Source: Burkholderia pseudomultivorans
GTDB taxonomy: Bacteria; Pseudomonadota; Gammaproteobacteria; Burkholderiales; Burkholderiaceae
DNA: 64,000 bases
Assembly: GCF_001718415.1 (NCBI RefSeq)
Contig: NZ_CP013378.1
Location: 868,001-932,000, forward strand
Direction: 5' to 3'
Shown here piece by piece: positions 30,700-39,815 of the stretch (the first letter of the stretch is position 1; each line of letters starts with the position of its first letter). Made by a program: the position numbers and the translations under genes. The notes under the pieces are model-generated. The model did no database searches and was not told where the DNA came from. It saw only the letters and a list, made by a program, of their open reading frames with translations.

Positions 30700-31482
30700 T
30701 CACGCCACCGATCGCCGGGATGTGATGCCTCCGTCCACCGTGACTATCGTGCCGCTGGTGTAATTCGAGCGAGGCGACGCCAGAAAGACGAAAAGGTCGG
30801 CGACCTCCGGCACGGTCGCCGCGCGGCCCAGCGGGTAGCCCGCCATCAGTTCATCGGCGCGCGCTTCGTCGCCCAGCAACCGCGACGCGTGGTTCCGGAG
30901 TACCTTGGCAATGCGCTCCGTACCCACCGGCCCGGAATTGACGCCCAACACGCGAATGCCGTCTTCCAGGCTACGTCCGCCCAGCGCGCAGGTGAAAGCC
31001 ATCAGGGCGGCATTGCCCGTCGAACCCGCGATGTAGTTGAAATCGAAGTTTTGCCCGCCGTTGCCGATGTTGTTCAGGATGACGCCGCGCCCGCGCGTCT
31101 TCATCTCCATGTACATCGCGCGCGTCAGGTTGATATAGCCGAACACCTTCAGTTCCCAGCCCTTGCGCCACGCGTCCTCGTCGACATCCCACAACGTGCC
31201 GCCCGGAATCGCGCCCGCGTTGTTCACCAGGATGTCGGCATGGCCCGCAAACGAAACGATGTCGGCGATCGCGCCCGGTCGCGTCATGTCCAGCGCCAGC
31301 ACGCCGACCTTCACGCGGTGTGCGGCCCGCAGTTCGCTTGCCAGCGCGTCAAGCTTCTCGGCCGACCGCGCAACCAGCAATAGATCGCAACCCTCCCGGG
31401 CAAACGATCTCGCCAGTCCCTCGCCGATGCCTTGCGACGCGCCGGTAACCAGGACGCTTTGCCCCGAGATTTCCATATCCAT
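30700..31482 (-). CDS. SDR-family protein with altered catalytic residues
   Basis: 260-residue Rossmann-fold protein, last of four minus-strand genes starting with the Baeyer-Villiger monooxygenase. Cofactor motif TGASQGIG (13-20) and NNAG (87-90) are intact. In the catalytic segment LNNIGNGGQNFDFNYIAGSTGN, Tyr150 is present but the Lys expected four residues later is Ser154, and the usual Ser 13 residues earlier is Asn137. This departs from the Ser-Tyr-Lys triad, so the reaction may differ or the protein may be inactive as a classical dehydrogenase. The ATG at 31482 is preceded by AGGGGAACGCG. Confidence 0.85.
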   Translation of the reverse strand: MDMEISGQSVLVTGASQGIGEGLARSFAREGCDLLLVARSAEKLDALASELRAAHRVKVGVLALDMTRPGAIADIVSFAGHADILVNNAGAIPGGTLWDVDEDAWRKGWELKVFGYINLTRAMYMEMKTRGRGVILNNIGNGGQNFDFNYIAGSTGNAALMAFTCALGGRSLEDGIRVLGVNSGPVGTERIAKVLRNHASRLLGDEARADELMAGYPLGRAATVPEVADLFVFLASPRSNYTSGTIVTVDGGITSRRSVA

Positions 31483-31614
31483 CGCGTTCCCCTGATGACG
31501 GTTTCACGGATTGCAAGCGGGCGGCTCGTCTCGCTTCCGAAGCATTTGAACCGGCCGCGGCATGACGCAGCGACGAACATCGAGCGACGCCGACAAATTA
31601 CTACGCATCGCCGT

Positions 31615-32370
31615 TTAGTCCCACATCAGGCCGTTGTCGACGTTGATCGACTGGCCTGTAATACTGCTCGATAAATCCGAGGCCAGAAACAGCACTGCGT
31701 CGGCGATGTCGCGCGGGCTCGCGAAACGGCCGAGCGCAGTTTCGTCGAGCATCTTCCGGAAACCGACCGGATTGGCCTTTTCCAGCTCGTCCAGCAACGG
31801 GGTACGCGTTGCGCCGGGGCAGACCGCGTTCACTCGTATGCCGCGGGCGCCCAGTTCGTTCGCGGCCACACGCGACATCACGATGGCCGCGGCCTTGGAC
31901 GCGGCATAACAGGCATTCGAGGTGGCCTTCGCCCCCTTGCCTGCAATCGATGCGATGTTGACCACGACGCCACCGCCCGCCTCGGCCATGTGGCGCGCGA
32001 AACCCTGCATGGTAAAGAACAGTCCGCGCGTATTGATGTTCTGGATCCAGTCCCAGTCCTCCGGCGTCAGGTCGAGCAGTCCGATCTTCCGGGTCACGCC
32101 TGCGTTATTCACCAGCACATCGACCCGGCAATGCTGCGCAACGGCCCTGGCCGTCATCGCGGCGATCGATTCGAGGTTGCTGCTGTCGCAGTGGAGATAG
32201 CTCGCCTTCAGGCCGCGGCCGATCAGTCGCGTTGCCAGTTCGTTGCCGCGCAGGTCGTCCACGTCGGTCAGCATCACATGCGCGCCCTCTTCGGCCAGAC
32301 GCTCGGCGATGGCCGCGCCGATTCCGGACGCCGCGCCGGTCACAACGGCCGTCTTGTTGCTGATCAGCAT
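31615..32370 (-). CDS. Short-chain dehydrogenase/reductase (classical)
   Basis: 251 residues with TGAASGIG (11-18), NNAG (88-91), catalytic Ser141, Tyr155 and Lys159 (CYAASKAA), and PGATRTP after the active site. A classical NAD(P)H-dependent SDR, ends SITGQSINVDNGLMWD as in 3-oxoacyl-ACP-reductase-like enzymes. It probably oxidises a secondary alcohol to the ketone used by the monooxygenase encoded upstream. GGAGCAGAAACG precedes the ATG; the gap to the next SDR upstream is 125 bp. Confidence 0.9.
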   Translation of the reverse strand: MLISNKTAVVTGAASGIGAAIAERLAEEGAHVMLTDVDDLRGNELATRLIGRGLKASYLHCDSSNLESIAAMTARAVAQHCRVDVLVNNAGVTRKIGLLDLTPEDWDWIQNINTRGLFFTMQGFARHMAEAGGGVVVNIASIAGKGAKATSNACYAASKAAAIVMSRVAANELGARGIRVNAVCPGATRTPLLDELEKANPVGFRKMLDETALGRFASPRDIADAVLFLASDLSSSITGQSINVDNGLMWD

Positions 32371-32495
32371 CGTTTCTGCTCCATGGTTGAAACCAGACTG
32401 TTTTTACGGGATTGGCGTGCTTGCTCGGGATCGTCCATCGTGATCCGATCGCCCGGGTCGGGTCATTCCACCGTCAAACAGGTGCGGAAATCCAG

Positions 32496-33248
32496 TCAAT
32501 AAATCGTGACCCCGCTGTCCACCGGAATGATCTGCCCCGTCGTATGTCGCGACTCGTCCGAAGCCAGATAGACCGCGACATGCGCCATATCGACGGGTTC
32601 GCAGGGCCCGAGCAGGCACTGGTCCGCCAGCTTGCGAAGCTCCTCCCGCTCATCGACCAGATGACGCACACGCGCCGAAAGCGTCAGTCCCGGGGCGATC
32701 GCGTTCACGCGGATGCGGTCAGGCGCATACTCCGGCGCCATCGAGCGCGTCAGCGCATGAACGCCGCCCTTCGCCGCCGTATAACAGTCGCGGTCGGTCA
32801 GTGCCATCAACGCGACCATCGACGAGAAGTTGATGACCGAACCGCCACCCGCGCGTTGCAGATAAGGAATGCCGTATTTGCATACGAGAAACGTGCCGAA
32901 CAGATCCAGTCTGATCGCTCGCCAGAATTCTTCCTCCGGCGCATCGGTCACGCGAGCGTCGTGCGGCGTGGATCCGCCGGCGGTATTGCACAGGACGTCG
33001 ATCTTTCCGAAGGCTTCCTCGGCCCGTGCCAGACCCGCACGGACGCTTTCCTTGTCGGTTACATCGAGCCTGAGCGCGACGATGCTTTCCCCGCCGCCGC
33101 TGCCGTCGGCAGCCGCCCGCGCGAGATCCAGATGGATATCGCCTGCCAGTACGCGTGCGCCTTCGGCGACGAACTGCCTGCAGATCGCCGTCCCGATGCC
33201 GCCCCCCGCGCCGGTCACGAACGCGACCTTGCCGTCCAACCTGCCCAT
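32496..33248 (-). CDS. Short-chain dehydrogenase/reductase (classical)
   Basis: 250 residues; TGAGGGIG (12-19), CNTAG in place of NNAG (87-91), Ser143, Tyr156 and Lys160 (CYTAAKGG). Starts at the ATG at 33248 (MGRLDGKVAFVTG) with AGGAGACACGAA upstream; a start 21 bp earlier lacks a site. It is the second gene of the monooxygenase operon, 76 bp after it. The Thr in the NAG motif is a common variation. Likely alcohol/ketone oxidoreductase acting on the ring system; cofactor preference not clear. Confidence 0.9.
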   Translation of the reverse strand: MGRLDGKVAFVTGAGGGIGTAICRQFVAEGARVLAGDIHLDLARAAADGSGGGESIVALRLDVTDKESVRAGLARAEEAFGKIDVLCNTAGGSTPHDARVTDAPEEEFWRAIRLDLFGTFLVCKYGIPYLQRAGGGSVINFSSMVALMALTDRDCYTAAKGGVHALTRSMAPEYAPDRIRVNAIAPGLTLSARVRHLVDEREELRKLADQCLLGPCEPVDMAHVAVYLASDESRHTTGQIIPVDSGVTIY

Positions 33249-33324
33249 TTCGTGTCTCCTTGATGCCATGCCGGTGCTTCACGTCGGCTCATCGCCCGTC
33301 GGGAACGCGTCCCCGCCCTTGCGC

Positions 33325-34983
33325 TCATGCTGCGTCTTCCATCGTGGCAGGCCGCGATTCGGTCGTGCGATCGCCGGCGCGCGTCAGCACGAATCCCGTA
33401 TAGCCGGCCGCCGCGATGTCGTCACATTTCTTGCGGTACGTGCCGTGCCCGCCCAGATACGGCAGGAAAACCTGCGGCTTGCCCGGCACGTTCGCGCCGA
33501 CATACCAGGAGTTCGCCTTCAGATAGAGCGTCTTCGACACGACGTCCTGAACGTGCGCCATCCAGTCCTCCTCCGCCTTCGGGTCGGCGTCGATCCGGTC
33601 GACGCCCGCCTCGCGCAGATCCACCATGCAGCGCGCGATCCAGTCGACGTGCTGCTCGATGCTCATCGACATGTTCGCGAGCGGCCCCGGGCTGCCGGGC
33701 CCCGTCACCGTGAACAGGTTCGGGAAGCCGCTCGTCATCAGGCCAATGTAGGTCTTCGCGCCTGCGGCCCATTTGTCGTTCAGCTTGAGGCCGCCCACAC
33801 CGCGCACGTCGATATGCGTGAGTGCGCCCGTCAGCGCGTCGTAGCCGGTCGCATAGATCAGCACGTCGAGTTCGTGCAGGCCCTCGCTTGTCGCGATGCC
33901 CTCCGGCACCACGCGCTCGATCGGCGTCGCCTTCAGGTCGACCAGCGTGACATCGTCGCGGTTGTAGACGCTGTAGTAGGTATCGCCGAGGCACGGGCGT
34001 TTCGTGCCGAACGGAAAGCCGCGCGGCATCAGCTTCTCGGCAACGGCCGGGTCCTTCACCGTCTCGCGGATCTTGCCGCGGATGAACTCGGCCACCGTTT
34101 CGTTGGCTGCCTCGTTCGACAGGATGTCCCCGTAGCACATGCGAAAACCGAGCAACTGGCTGTTCTCCCATGCGTTTTCATACTTCCGGCGGCGCTCGTC
34201 GGGTGTAGCGTCGAGCGCGGATTCGACGGGAAACGGCACCGCGATGCCGAAACGCGTGAGGCGGCTGATCGCGCGACGTTCCGCGTAGGTGGCCCGCACG
34301 CGCGCACGCATTTCCGGGGTCAACGGATGATTCTTCGCCGGCACGACGTAGACCGCCGTGCGCTGAAACACGGTCAGATGCCTGCACTTGCCGGCAAGTG
34401 CCTGGATCACCTGGATGCCCGACGAGCCCGTGCCGATCACGCCGACCCGCTTGTTGCTGAAATCGACCTCGTGATGCGGCCAGCGGCCGGTGTGATGACT
34501 TTCGCCCGCGAACGTGTCGATTCCCGGAATCTCGGGCGGTTTCGGCACCGACAGCACGCCGGTCGCCGGCACGAAGAAGCGGGCGCGTGTGACCTTTCCG
34601 TCCGAGGTCGCCACGTTCCAGAGATTCAGTCTTTCATCGAACACCGCGGATTCGACGCGCGTATTGAAACGTATGTGCCGACGCAGGTCGAAGCGGTCGG
34701 CCACGTGATTCAGGTATCGCATCAGTTCCGCGGAGGTCGGATAGCGCTCGGGCCAGTCCCACTCGTCCTGAAGTTCCGCCGAAAACGAATAGGAGTAGTC
34801 CCAGCATTCGAGATCGACCCGCGCTCCCGGATAGCGATTCCAGTACCACGTTCCGCCGACGCCGTCGCCCGATTCGAATGCCTGGATGCGAAAACCGGCA
34901 TCGGTGAGTCGCTTGATCGCATACAGTCCGCCAAAGCCGGCGCCGACGATGACGGCGTCCAGCACGTCCGAGGCCTGGTTCAT
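33325..34983 (-). CDS. Flavin-containing Baeyer-Villiger-type monooxygenase
   Basis: 552-residue class B flavoprotein monooxygenase. FAD-binding GAGFGG (14-19), GVGGTWYWNRYPGARVD (41-57), the Baeyer-Villiger fingerprint FAGESHHTGRWP (158-169) and NADPH-binding GTGSSG (184-189). The fingerprint FxGxxxHxxxWP is fully matched, which separates these from ordinary flavin monooxygenases. It would insert oxygen next to a ketone, giving a lactone or ester from a cyclic or linear ketone. Cyclohexanone- and cyclopentanone-type enzymes are the nearest group. First gene of a four-gene operon with three SDRs; a TTCCGTAC-type site lies 85 bp upstream. Confidence 0.92.
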   Translation of the reverse strand: MNQASDVLDAVIVGAGFGGLYAIKRLTDAGFRIQAFESGDGVGGTWYWNRYPGARVDLECWDYSYSFSAELQDEWDWPERYPTSAELMRYLNHVADRFDLRRHIRFNTRVESAVFDERLNLWNVATSDGKVTRARFFVPATGVLSVPKPPEIPGIDTFAGESHHTGRWPHHEVDFSNKRVGVIGTGSSGIQVIQALAGKCRHLTVFQRTAVYVVPAKNHPLTPEMRARVRATYAERRAISRLTRFGIAVPFPVESALDATPDERRRKYENAWENSQLLGFRMCYGDILSNEAANETVAEFIRGKIRETVKDPAVAEKLMPRGFPFGTKRPCLGDTYYSVYNRDDVTLVDLKATPIERVVPEGIATSEGLHELDVLIYATGYDALTGALTHIDVRGVGGLKLNDKWAAGAKTYIGLMTSGFPNLFTVTGPGSPGPLANMSMSIEQHVDWIARCMVDLREAGVDRIDADPKAEEDWMAHVQDVVSKTLYLKANSWYVGANVPGKPQVFLPYLGGHGTYRKKCDDIAAAGYTGFVLTRAGDRTTESRPATMEDAA

Positions 34984-35067
34984 TTCTGTGTCTCCTGAAG
35001 ATGGTTGCTTGTCTGGAATCTATTGAATGACCGCATGCCGGTCCGCATCAATTGCGACAGCGACGCC

Positions 35068-35083
35068 TTCCCGTACATTGAAA
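35068..35083 (+). promoter_or_regulatory. TTCCGTAC-family site upstream of the monooxygenase operon
   Basis: TTCCCGTACATTGAAA, 85 bp upstream of the monooxygenase ATG. It matches the recurrent motif TTCCGTACNNNGGAA with mismatches in both arms; its CCCGTAC-TTGAAA form is nearly identical to the site at 45511. Confidence 0.45.
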
Positions 35084-35175
35084 TCGCCCGGACGTTCCGT
35101 TCGTGCCTGCCGGATCGGGAGCGGCGCGCCATCCGGCCGGCCGTATCGGGATATCGCATCGCACGATCGTGCGAA

Positions 35176-35190
35176 ATTCCAAAGTACGGC
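35176..35190 (-). promoter_or_regulatory. TTCCGTAC-family site upstream of the SnoaL-like gene
   Basis: On the minus strand GCCGTACTTTGGAAT, 80 bp before the ATG at 35270. It matches CCGTAC-NNN-GGAA of the recurrent motif. The two sites of this divergent promoter lie at nearly equal distances from their genes. Confidence 0.5.
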
Positions 35191-35269
35191 AGACGCGCGC
35201 CGCGCGAATTGACGCGATACCGGCCGGCTCTTCATCGTGGAGGCAGGAAAATGAAAGGAGTGCCGCGCC

Positions 35270-35842
35270 ATGTCTGCCGCCCTGCAACGCCTGATCGACA
35301 AGGACCTGATCCGCGACGTGATGCTTCGCTACGCTCGCGGCGTCGACCGTCGCGACTGGGAACTCGTCCGTTCCGCGTTCTTCGAGGACTGCCATGACGA
35401 CCACGCGGACTTCAAGGGCACACGCGACGCCTTCATCGCATGGGTCAGGGAGCGGCACGACGCCCCGAGCCTGCTGACCTCCACGCACTTCCTCGGCAAC
35501 TGTCTCGTCGAATTCGCGTCCGATGGCGTCGCCGCCGTCGAAACGTATTTCGTCGCGCGGCTGGAACTCGCGCCGCAGGCCAGCGAACATCGGTCGATGC
35601 TCGACGCGAAACATGCCGACAGCACCCACAACAGCCGCGTCGAAGTATTCGGACGCTATGTCGACCGCTTCGAGAAACGCAACGACGAGTGGCGGGTCGC
35701 GCGTCGCCGAACCGTGTTCGACGCCATACAGTCGCACCTCGTCGACGCAGCCGACAACACGCTCAACCCGGCGTGGACGCTCGGCCGGCGTGACCGGCAC
35801 GACCCGGTGTTCGCGCTGCGGGCGGAAGTCGGCTTGAGCTGA
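35270..35842 (+). CDS. SnoaL-like (NTF2-fold) protein
   Basis: 190-residue cytoplasmic protein of the SnoaL_4/NTF2 fold: LIDKDLIRDVMLRYARGVDRRDWELVRSAFFEDCHDDH near the N-terminus is the typical helix with the D...RRDW motif, followed by a beta-rich body (HFLGNCLVEFASDGVAAVETYFVARLE; VFGRYVDRFEKRNDEWRVARRR). Such proteins act as isomerases, dehydratases or hydrolases in ring degradation. It opens a plus-strand group with an esterase and two IclR regulators, and is divergent from the monooxygenase. GGAGGCAGGAAAATGAAAGGAG precedes the ATG within 20-30 bp. Confidence 0.85.
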   Translation: MSAALQRLIDKDLIRDVMLRYARGVDRRDWELVRSAFFEDCHDDHADFKGTRDAFIAWVRERHDAPSLLTSTHFLGNCLVEFASDGVAAVETYFVARLELAPQASEHRSMLDAKHADSTHNSRVEVFGRYVDRFEKRNDEWRVARRRTVFDAIQSHLVDAADNTLNPAWTLGRRDRHDPVFALRAEVGLS

Positions 35843-36008
35843 CGCACGGCGCTCGCCCTCGGCGACGCGACCAATGCCGACGAAATCGATCCAGTCGGCT
35901 GATGGAACCACGGAGACATCACATGAACCGCTGCTCGACGCCGTCGAACGCGCGCCCGGCTTTTCACGGCTTCGTTGCGCTGCATCGCGCCCCCGAGGAG
36001 TCGATATC

Positions 36009-36947
36009 GTGAGCCTCGACAATGAAACCCGCGCCTTCATCGGCAAGCTCGCCGCGACAGCATCGAAGCCGCGTCACCTGATGACGCCGGACGAGGCGCG
36101 CGCCGCGTTCGCACGAATCGGCACGATCCTGTCGGCGGGAGCCGACGTACGCGCCACCATTTCGCTCGATATCCCGGTGGACGGCGGCTCGCTCCGCGCA
36201 CGCCTGTTCATGCCGGACGAAGGTCCGCAAGCGCTGCTCGTCTATTTTCACGGCGGCGGCTGGGTGGTCGGCGGCATCGACGAATTCACGCCGCTGTGCC
36301 GGGAAATCGCCGCCGGTGCGGGTGTCGCGGTTGCGCTCGTCGAGTACCGGAAGGCGCCGGAACATCCATTTCCGGGCCCGGTATTCGACGCCTGGCAGGC
36401 CGCGCGGTGGCTCGTCGCGCAACAAGCTGCCCTGTTCGGCACGACACTGCCGGTGATCGTCGGCGGGGACAGCGCGGGCGCGAACCTCGCGATCGCGGTC
36501 ACGCTGCTCGCCCGGCAGGAGGAAACGGTATCGTTCGCCGGCCAGTTGCTCGTTTACCCGGTGACCGATTGCCGGTTCGATCGGCCTTCGTACCTCGCCG
36601 CCGACAATCAGCTTCTGACCAGTCGCGACGCGATGATGTGGTACTGGACCCACTATGCGCCAACCGACGCGGACCGGCACTCAAGCCTCGCCTCGCCGCT
36701 GAGGGAGGCCGACCTCTCGCGTCTGCCGGAGGCGATCGTCGTCACCGCCGAGCACGACGTGCTGCGCGACGAAGGCGAAGCCTACGCGCAGCGCCTCGTG
36801 CAAGCCGGCGTGCCGGTTCATCATCTGCGCGCAGCCGGACAGATGCACGGCTTTCTCATGATGATTGGCGTTCTGCCCGGAAGCCGCGCCGGCCTGAGCT
36901 TCATATGCGAGCACCTCCGCATCCTCGCTGCGCGTGCGTCGCACTGA
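36009..36947 (+). CDS. Alpha/beta hydrolase, HSL (bHSL/esterase) family
   Basis: 312-residue esterase. The GTG start at 36009 is preceded by GAGGAGTCGATATC; a frame from 35874 has no site. HGGG oxyanion motif at 81-84, nucleophile GDSAG with Ser155, then Asp in AEHDVLRDEG and His in GQMHGF. This is the hormone-sensitive-lipase family, which includes monoterpene lactone hydrolases. It could open the lactone made by the Baeyer-Villiger enzyme divergently encoded nearby. A second member is at 39816. Confidence 0.88.
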   Translation: MSLDNETRAFIGKLAATASKPRHLMTPDEARAAFARIGTILSAGADVRATISLDIPVDGGSLRARLFMPDEGPQALLVYFHGGGWVVGGIDEFTPLCREIAAGAGVAVALVEYRKAPEHPFPGPVFDAWQAARWLVAQQAALFGTTLPVIVGGDSAGANLAIAVTLLARQEETVSFAGQLLVYPVTDCRFDRPSYLAADNQLLTSRDAMMWYWTHYAPTDADRHSSLASPLREADLSRLPEAIVVTAEHDVLRDEGEAYAQRLVQAGVPVHHLRAAGQMHGFLMMIGVLPGSRAGLSFICEHLRILAARASH

Positions 36948-37091
36948 CCTGCCGACCGCGCTCCGCGCAACCGAATGGCGGGCATGCCGCCGCGCCATGA
37001 CGGGCGCGATGGTAGTACGATTCGACATGATGCGCATAGGCGGGCCGGACAAGCACAGGTTCCGCCATCGAAGAATCAGACGGAGACACGG

Positions 37092-37961
37092 ATGCACCCC
37101 GGTAGATCCTTGCCGACACACGTCGACGCGAGGTCCGGCAATGGCCCGCACGGCGTCGACACCGCGTGGCCCAAACTGCCTCGCGGCGAACGCGCACCGA
37201 GCAGCGCGATGGTGACGCCGCTCGCACGCGGGCTGTCGATCCTGTCGGCGTTCGGCCCGGACAAGGGCTGGCTGAGCAATCTGGAGATCGCACAGGCAAC
37301 CGGCATTCCGCCGCCGACTGCGCTGCGCCTGCTCCGGTCGCTGGTCGCACTCGGCTACCTGCACCACGACAAGGCCAGCCGGAAATATGCGCTCGCGGCC
37401 GCGTCGCTCGCGCTCGGCTACGCGGCCGTCGCCGATCCCGACCTTCAGCGGCTCGCCAGCATCGAAATGCGGAAACTGGCCGAGGCGACCGATAGCTACG
37501 TACTGCTCGGCACGCGCGACCGCCTCGACATCCTGATCCTCGATACCCAGATCGGCAGCCGCACCGTGCTGGATCTGCGGCTGCGGCCCGGCATGCGCAT
37601 GCATATCGCGTATTCGCTGATGGGATGGGCATTGCTGGCCGCCCTGCCCGAAGCGGAATGCCGCTACCTGCAATGCGAGCTCGAGCGGCGTGCCGACGAC
37701 AACTGGCCCACCATCGGGCGCCGCATGTTCGAGAAAGTCGCGCAGGTGCGCGAACTGGGGTTCGGCATGTTGCATGGCGACTGGGAACCGGAGCTGGCGT
37801 GTGTCGCCGCGCCCGTCCCGCTTCCCGACCGGCCGCCACTCGTGCTCGGCTGCGTCGGCCGCACGGCCCGCCTCGCGCAGGCGAGGCTCGAACGGGAACT
37901 CGGCCCGCGCCTCGTCGCGATTGCGCAGACGCTTCGCGAGCGTGTGCCGCCCTGCGTCTGA
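37092..37961 (+). CDS. IclR-family transcriptional regulator
   Basis: 289 residues from the ATG at 37092, preceded by CGGAGACACGG. An N-terminal winged helix-turn-helix (SMVTPLARGLSILSAFGPDKGWLSNLEIAQATGIPPPTALRLLRSLV) is followed by the C-terminal effector-binding domain (IEMRKLAEATDSYVLLGTRDRLDILILD...). The first 45 residues are a polar extension. It is followed 15 bp later by a second IclR gene. Candidate regulator of the TTCCGTAC motif found across the region. Confidence 0.9.
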   Translation: MHPGRSLPTHVDARSGNGPHGVDTAWPKLPRGERAPSSAMVTPLARGLSILSAFGPDKGWLSNLEIAQATGIPPPTALRLLRSLVALGYLHHDKASRKYALAAASLALGYAAVADPDLQRLASIEMRKLAEATDSYVLLGTRDRLDILILDTQIGSRTVLDLRLRPGMRMHIAYSLMGWALLAALPEAECRYLQCELERRADDNWPTIGRRMFEKVAQVRELGFGMLHGDWEPELACVAAPVPLPDRPPLVLGCVGRTARLAQARLERELGPRLVAIAQTLRERVPPCV

Positions 37962-37976
37962 ACACGGAAGAACACC

Positions 37977-38789
37977 ATGACGAGGCAGCTCGATCGTCCG
38001 GGAGTCGCAATGCCCCAGGCACCCCATGTCACACAGACGCTCGATCGCGGCCTGCAGGTTTTGCGCGCATTTCACGCCGAGCGCACGCCGCTGACCAACG
38101 GAGAACTGGCGCAGCGCACGGGCATGTCGCGCTCGGCCGTTTCGCGTTTGACCTCTACCCTGATCCATCTCGGCTACATCCGCCGCGTGGCGGGCGGCAC
38201 GCAGTTCGAACTCGCTACAGGCGTGTTCGGCATCGGGTACGCCTACCTCGAAACCAACCCTGTCACGCGACTCGCCCATTCGCCGATGCAGCAGCTTGCC
38301 GACCGGTTGAACGTGTCCGTCGCGCTTGCCGCGCCCGATGGGCTCGACATGCTGTATATCGCGCATCGGACCAGCGCAGGCATCGCCACGCTGCGCCTCG
38401 GCGTCGGTTCACTGCTGCCGATGGGCTGGACGGCGATCGGGCGCGCGTGGCTCTGGACGCTGCCGGAACCGGAGCGACGCCAATACGTCGCGCGGTTGCT
38501 GGAAGCCGCCGGCCCCCAGCGCGAAGCGATGCGCATCGGCATCGACAACGCGTTCGACGATCTGGGCTCGAACGGCGTATGCATGTCGTTCGGCGAATTC
38601 CAGCGTCATGCATACGGCATCGCGTTACCGATCAGCGTCGGCCGCTCCGCCACACCGATGTCGCTCAGCTGTGGTGCGATCCGGCCCGATCCGGACCTCG
38701 ACGCCATCAGGCAACACATCGTGCCGGCACTCAAACAGGCGGCGCGTGATCTCGAGATGCTGCTTCGCGAGGTTCGCTACGAGCCGTGA
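37977..38789 (+). CDS. IclR-family transcriptional regulator
   Basis: 270 residues; helix-turn-helix HVTQTLDRGLQVLRAFHAERTPLTNGELAQRTGMSRSAVSRLTSTLIHLGYI at the N-terminus and an IclR effector domain with LNVSVALAAPDGLDMLYIAHRTSAG. Clearly a paralogue of the preceding regulator but only moderately similar, so it may sense another compound or form part of a pair. Ends before a strong hairpin. Confidence 0.9.
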   Translation: MTRQLDRPGVAMPQAPHVTQTLDRGLQVLRAFHAERTPLTNGELAQRTGMSRSAVSRLTSTLIHLGYIRRVAGGTQFELATGVFGIGYAYLETNPVTRLAHSPMQQLADRLNVSVALAAPDGLDMLYIAHRTSAGIATLRLGVGSLLPMGWTAIGRAWLWTLPEPERRQYVARLLEAAGPQREAMRIGIDNAFDDLGSNGVCMSFGEFQRHAYGIALPISVGRSATPMSLSCGAIRPDPDLDAIRQHIVPALKQAARDLEMLLREVRYEP

Positions 38790-38838
38790 CCGGCCTGAAC
38801 ATTTCCTGCTCCGGCCGCCCGCACGGTTGGCCTGAACA

Positions 38839-38872
38839 CGACGCCGCGTCGCGCACTCGCCACGCGGCGTCG
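38839..38872. terminator. Bidirectional terminator between IclR and the dehydrogenase gene
   Basis: CGACGCCGCGT (38839-38849) and ACGCGGCGTCG (38862-38872) form a perfect 11-bp stem with a 12-nt loop, between convergent genes, 14 bp from the next stop codon. Confidence 0.65.
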
Positions 38873-38885
38873 ATGACGCGCGAGC

Positions 38886-39791
38886 TCAACGCGCTCGCCC
38901 GCGCACGCAGGTGCCGCCTTGCTCCGCGACAAACGTCAGGATCGAGGTGAAATCGTCGGCACCGCGTCCCGCATCGTATGCCGCATGCCAGACATCGCGC
39001 GCGCGGTCGATCGTCGGCGTCGCGATATGCAGCAGACGCGCTTCGTCGAAGCCGAGCGACATGTCCTTTTCGATGATCGCCAGCGCCGCGCCATAGTCGA
39101 ATCGACCCGACACGGCGCGGCTCAGCATCTTCGAACCTGCAAAACTCTGCGCCGTACCGGCGTCGAGCAGCCGCATCATCATGTCCGGGTCGAGACCGGC
39201 CTTCGCGCCCATTGCCAGCCCTTCCGAGCAGACGACGAGATTGGTCGCCATGATGATGTTGTTCACGATCTTCATGATCTGAGCCATGCCGGCGCGCTCG
39301 CCCATCACGAACACGTCCTTGCCGATCAGCGACAGCAGCGGCATGACCTGCTCGACGAGCGCCGGCGCGCCGGCCGCCAGCATCGCGAGCGTACCCGCCC
39401 GCGCGGCGGGCGCACCGCCCGAGATCGGCGCATCGACGATGCCGATGCCTTTCTCCGCCAGCCCGTCGCCGATACGCACGATCATGTCCTGACCGATCGT
39501 CGACATCTCCGCGTACAGGCGGATCGCCGTCCCGTGCACGACGCCGTCCGGGCCCAGGCCGACGGCCAGCGACACGTCGCGATTCGGCAGACACGCCAAT
39601 ACGATGCCGGCCGCATCGGCGACCGAGCGCGGCGAATCGTGGATGACCGCGCCGCCGTCGACAAAGGGCTTCAGGGCCGCGGGCGACGGGTCGTACACAT
39701 GCAGGCGGAACGATTGCCCCAGCAAGCGCTCGGCCATCGGGCCGCCCATCTGCCCCAGACCGAGAAAGCCGATATGTTTCACTGTATCCAT
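38886..39791 (-). CDS. 3-hydroxyisobutyrate dehydrogenase-like oxidoreductase
   Basis: 301-residue beta-hydroxyacid dehydrogenase. NAD-binding HIGFLGLGQMGGPMAERLL (6-24), substrate motif DAPISGGAPAARAGTL near 120, and the catalytic Lys in GMAQIMKIVNNIIMATN near 175. It would oxidise a 3-hydroxy acid or a related hydroxyacid formed by ring or lactone opening. It follows the HSL-family hydrolase gene by 24 bp in one operon. Confidence 0.9.
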   Translation of the reverse strand: MDTVKHIGFLGLGQMGGPMAERLLGQSFRLHVYDPSPAALKPFVDGGAVIHDSPRSVADAAGIVLACLPNRDVSLAVGLGPDGVVHGTAIRLYAEMSTIGQDMIVRIGDGLAEKGIGIVDAPISGGAPAARAGTLAMLAAGAPALVEQVMPLLSLIGKDVFVMGERAGMAQIMKIVNNIIMATNLVVCSEGLAMGAKAGLDPDMMMRLLDAGTAQSFAGSKMLSRAVSGRFDYGAALAIIEKDMSLGFDEARLLHIATPTIDRARDVWHAAYDAGRGADDFTSILTFVAEQGGTCVRGRAR

Positions 39792-39815
39792 TTGAATCCC
39801 GAATCCGTTTATCGA

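Noticed and set aside
37020-37075. A half-site TTCCGCCATCGAAGA upstream of the first IclR gene as an autoregulatory TTCCGTAC site.
   Set aside because: Only the TTCCG half matches; the TAC core is missing, so I did not count it.
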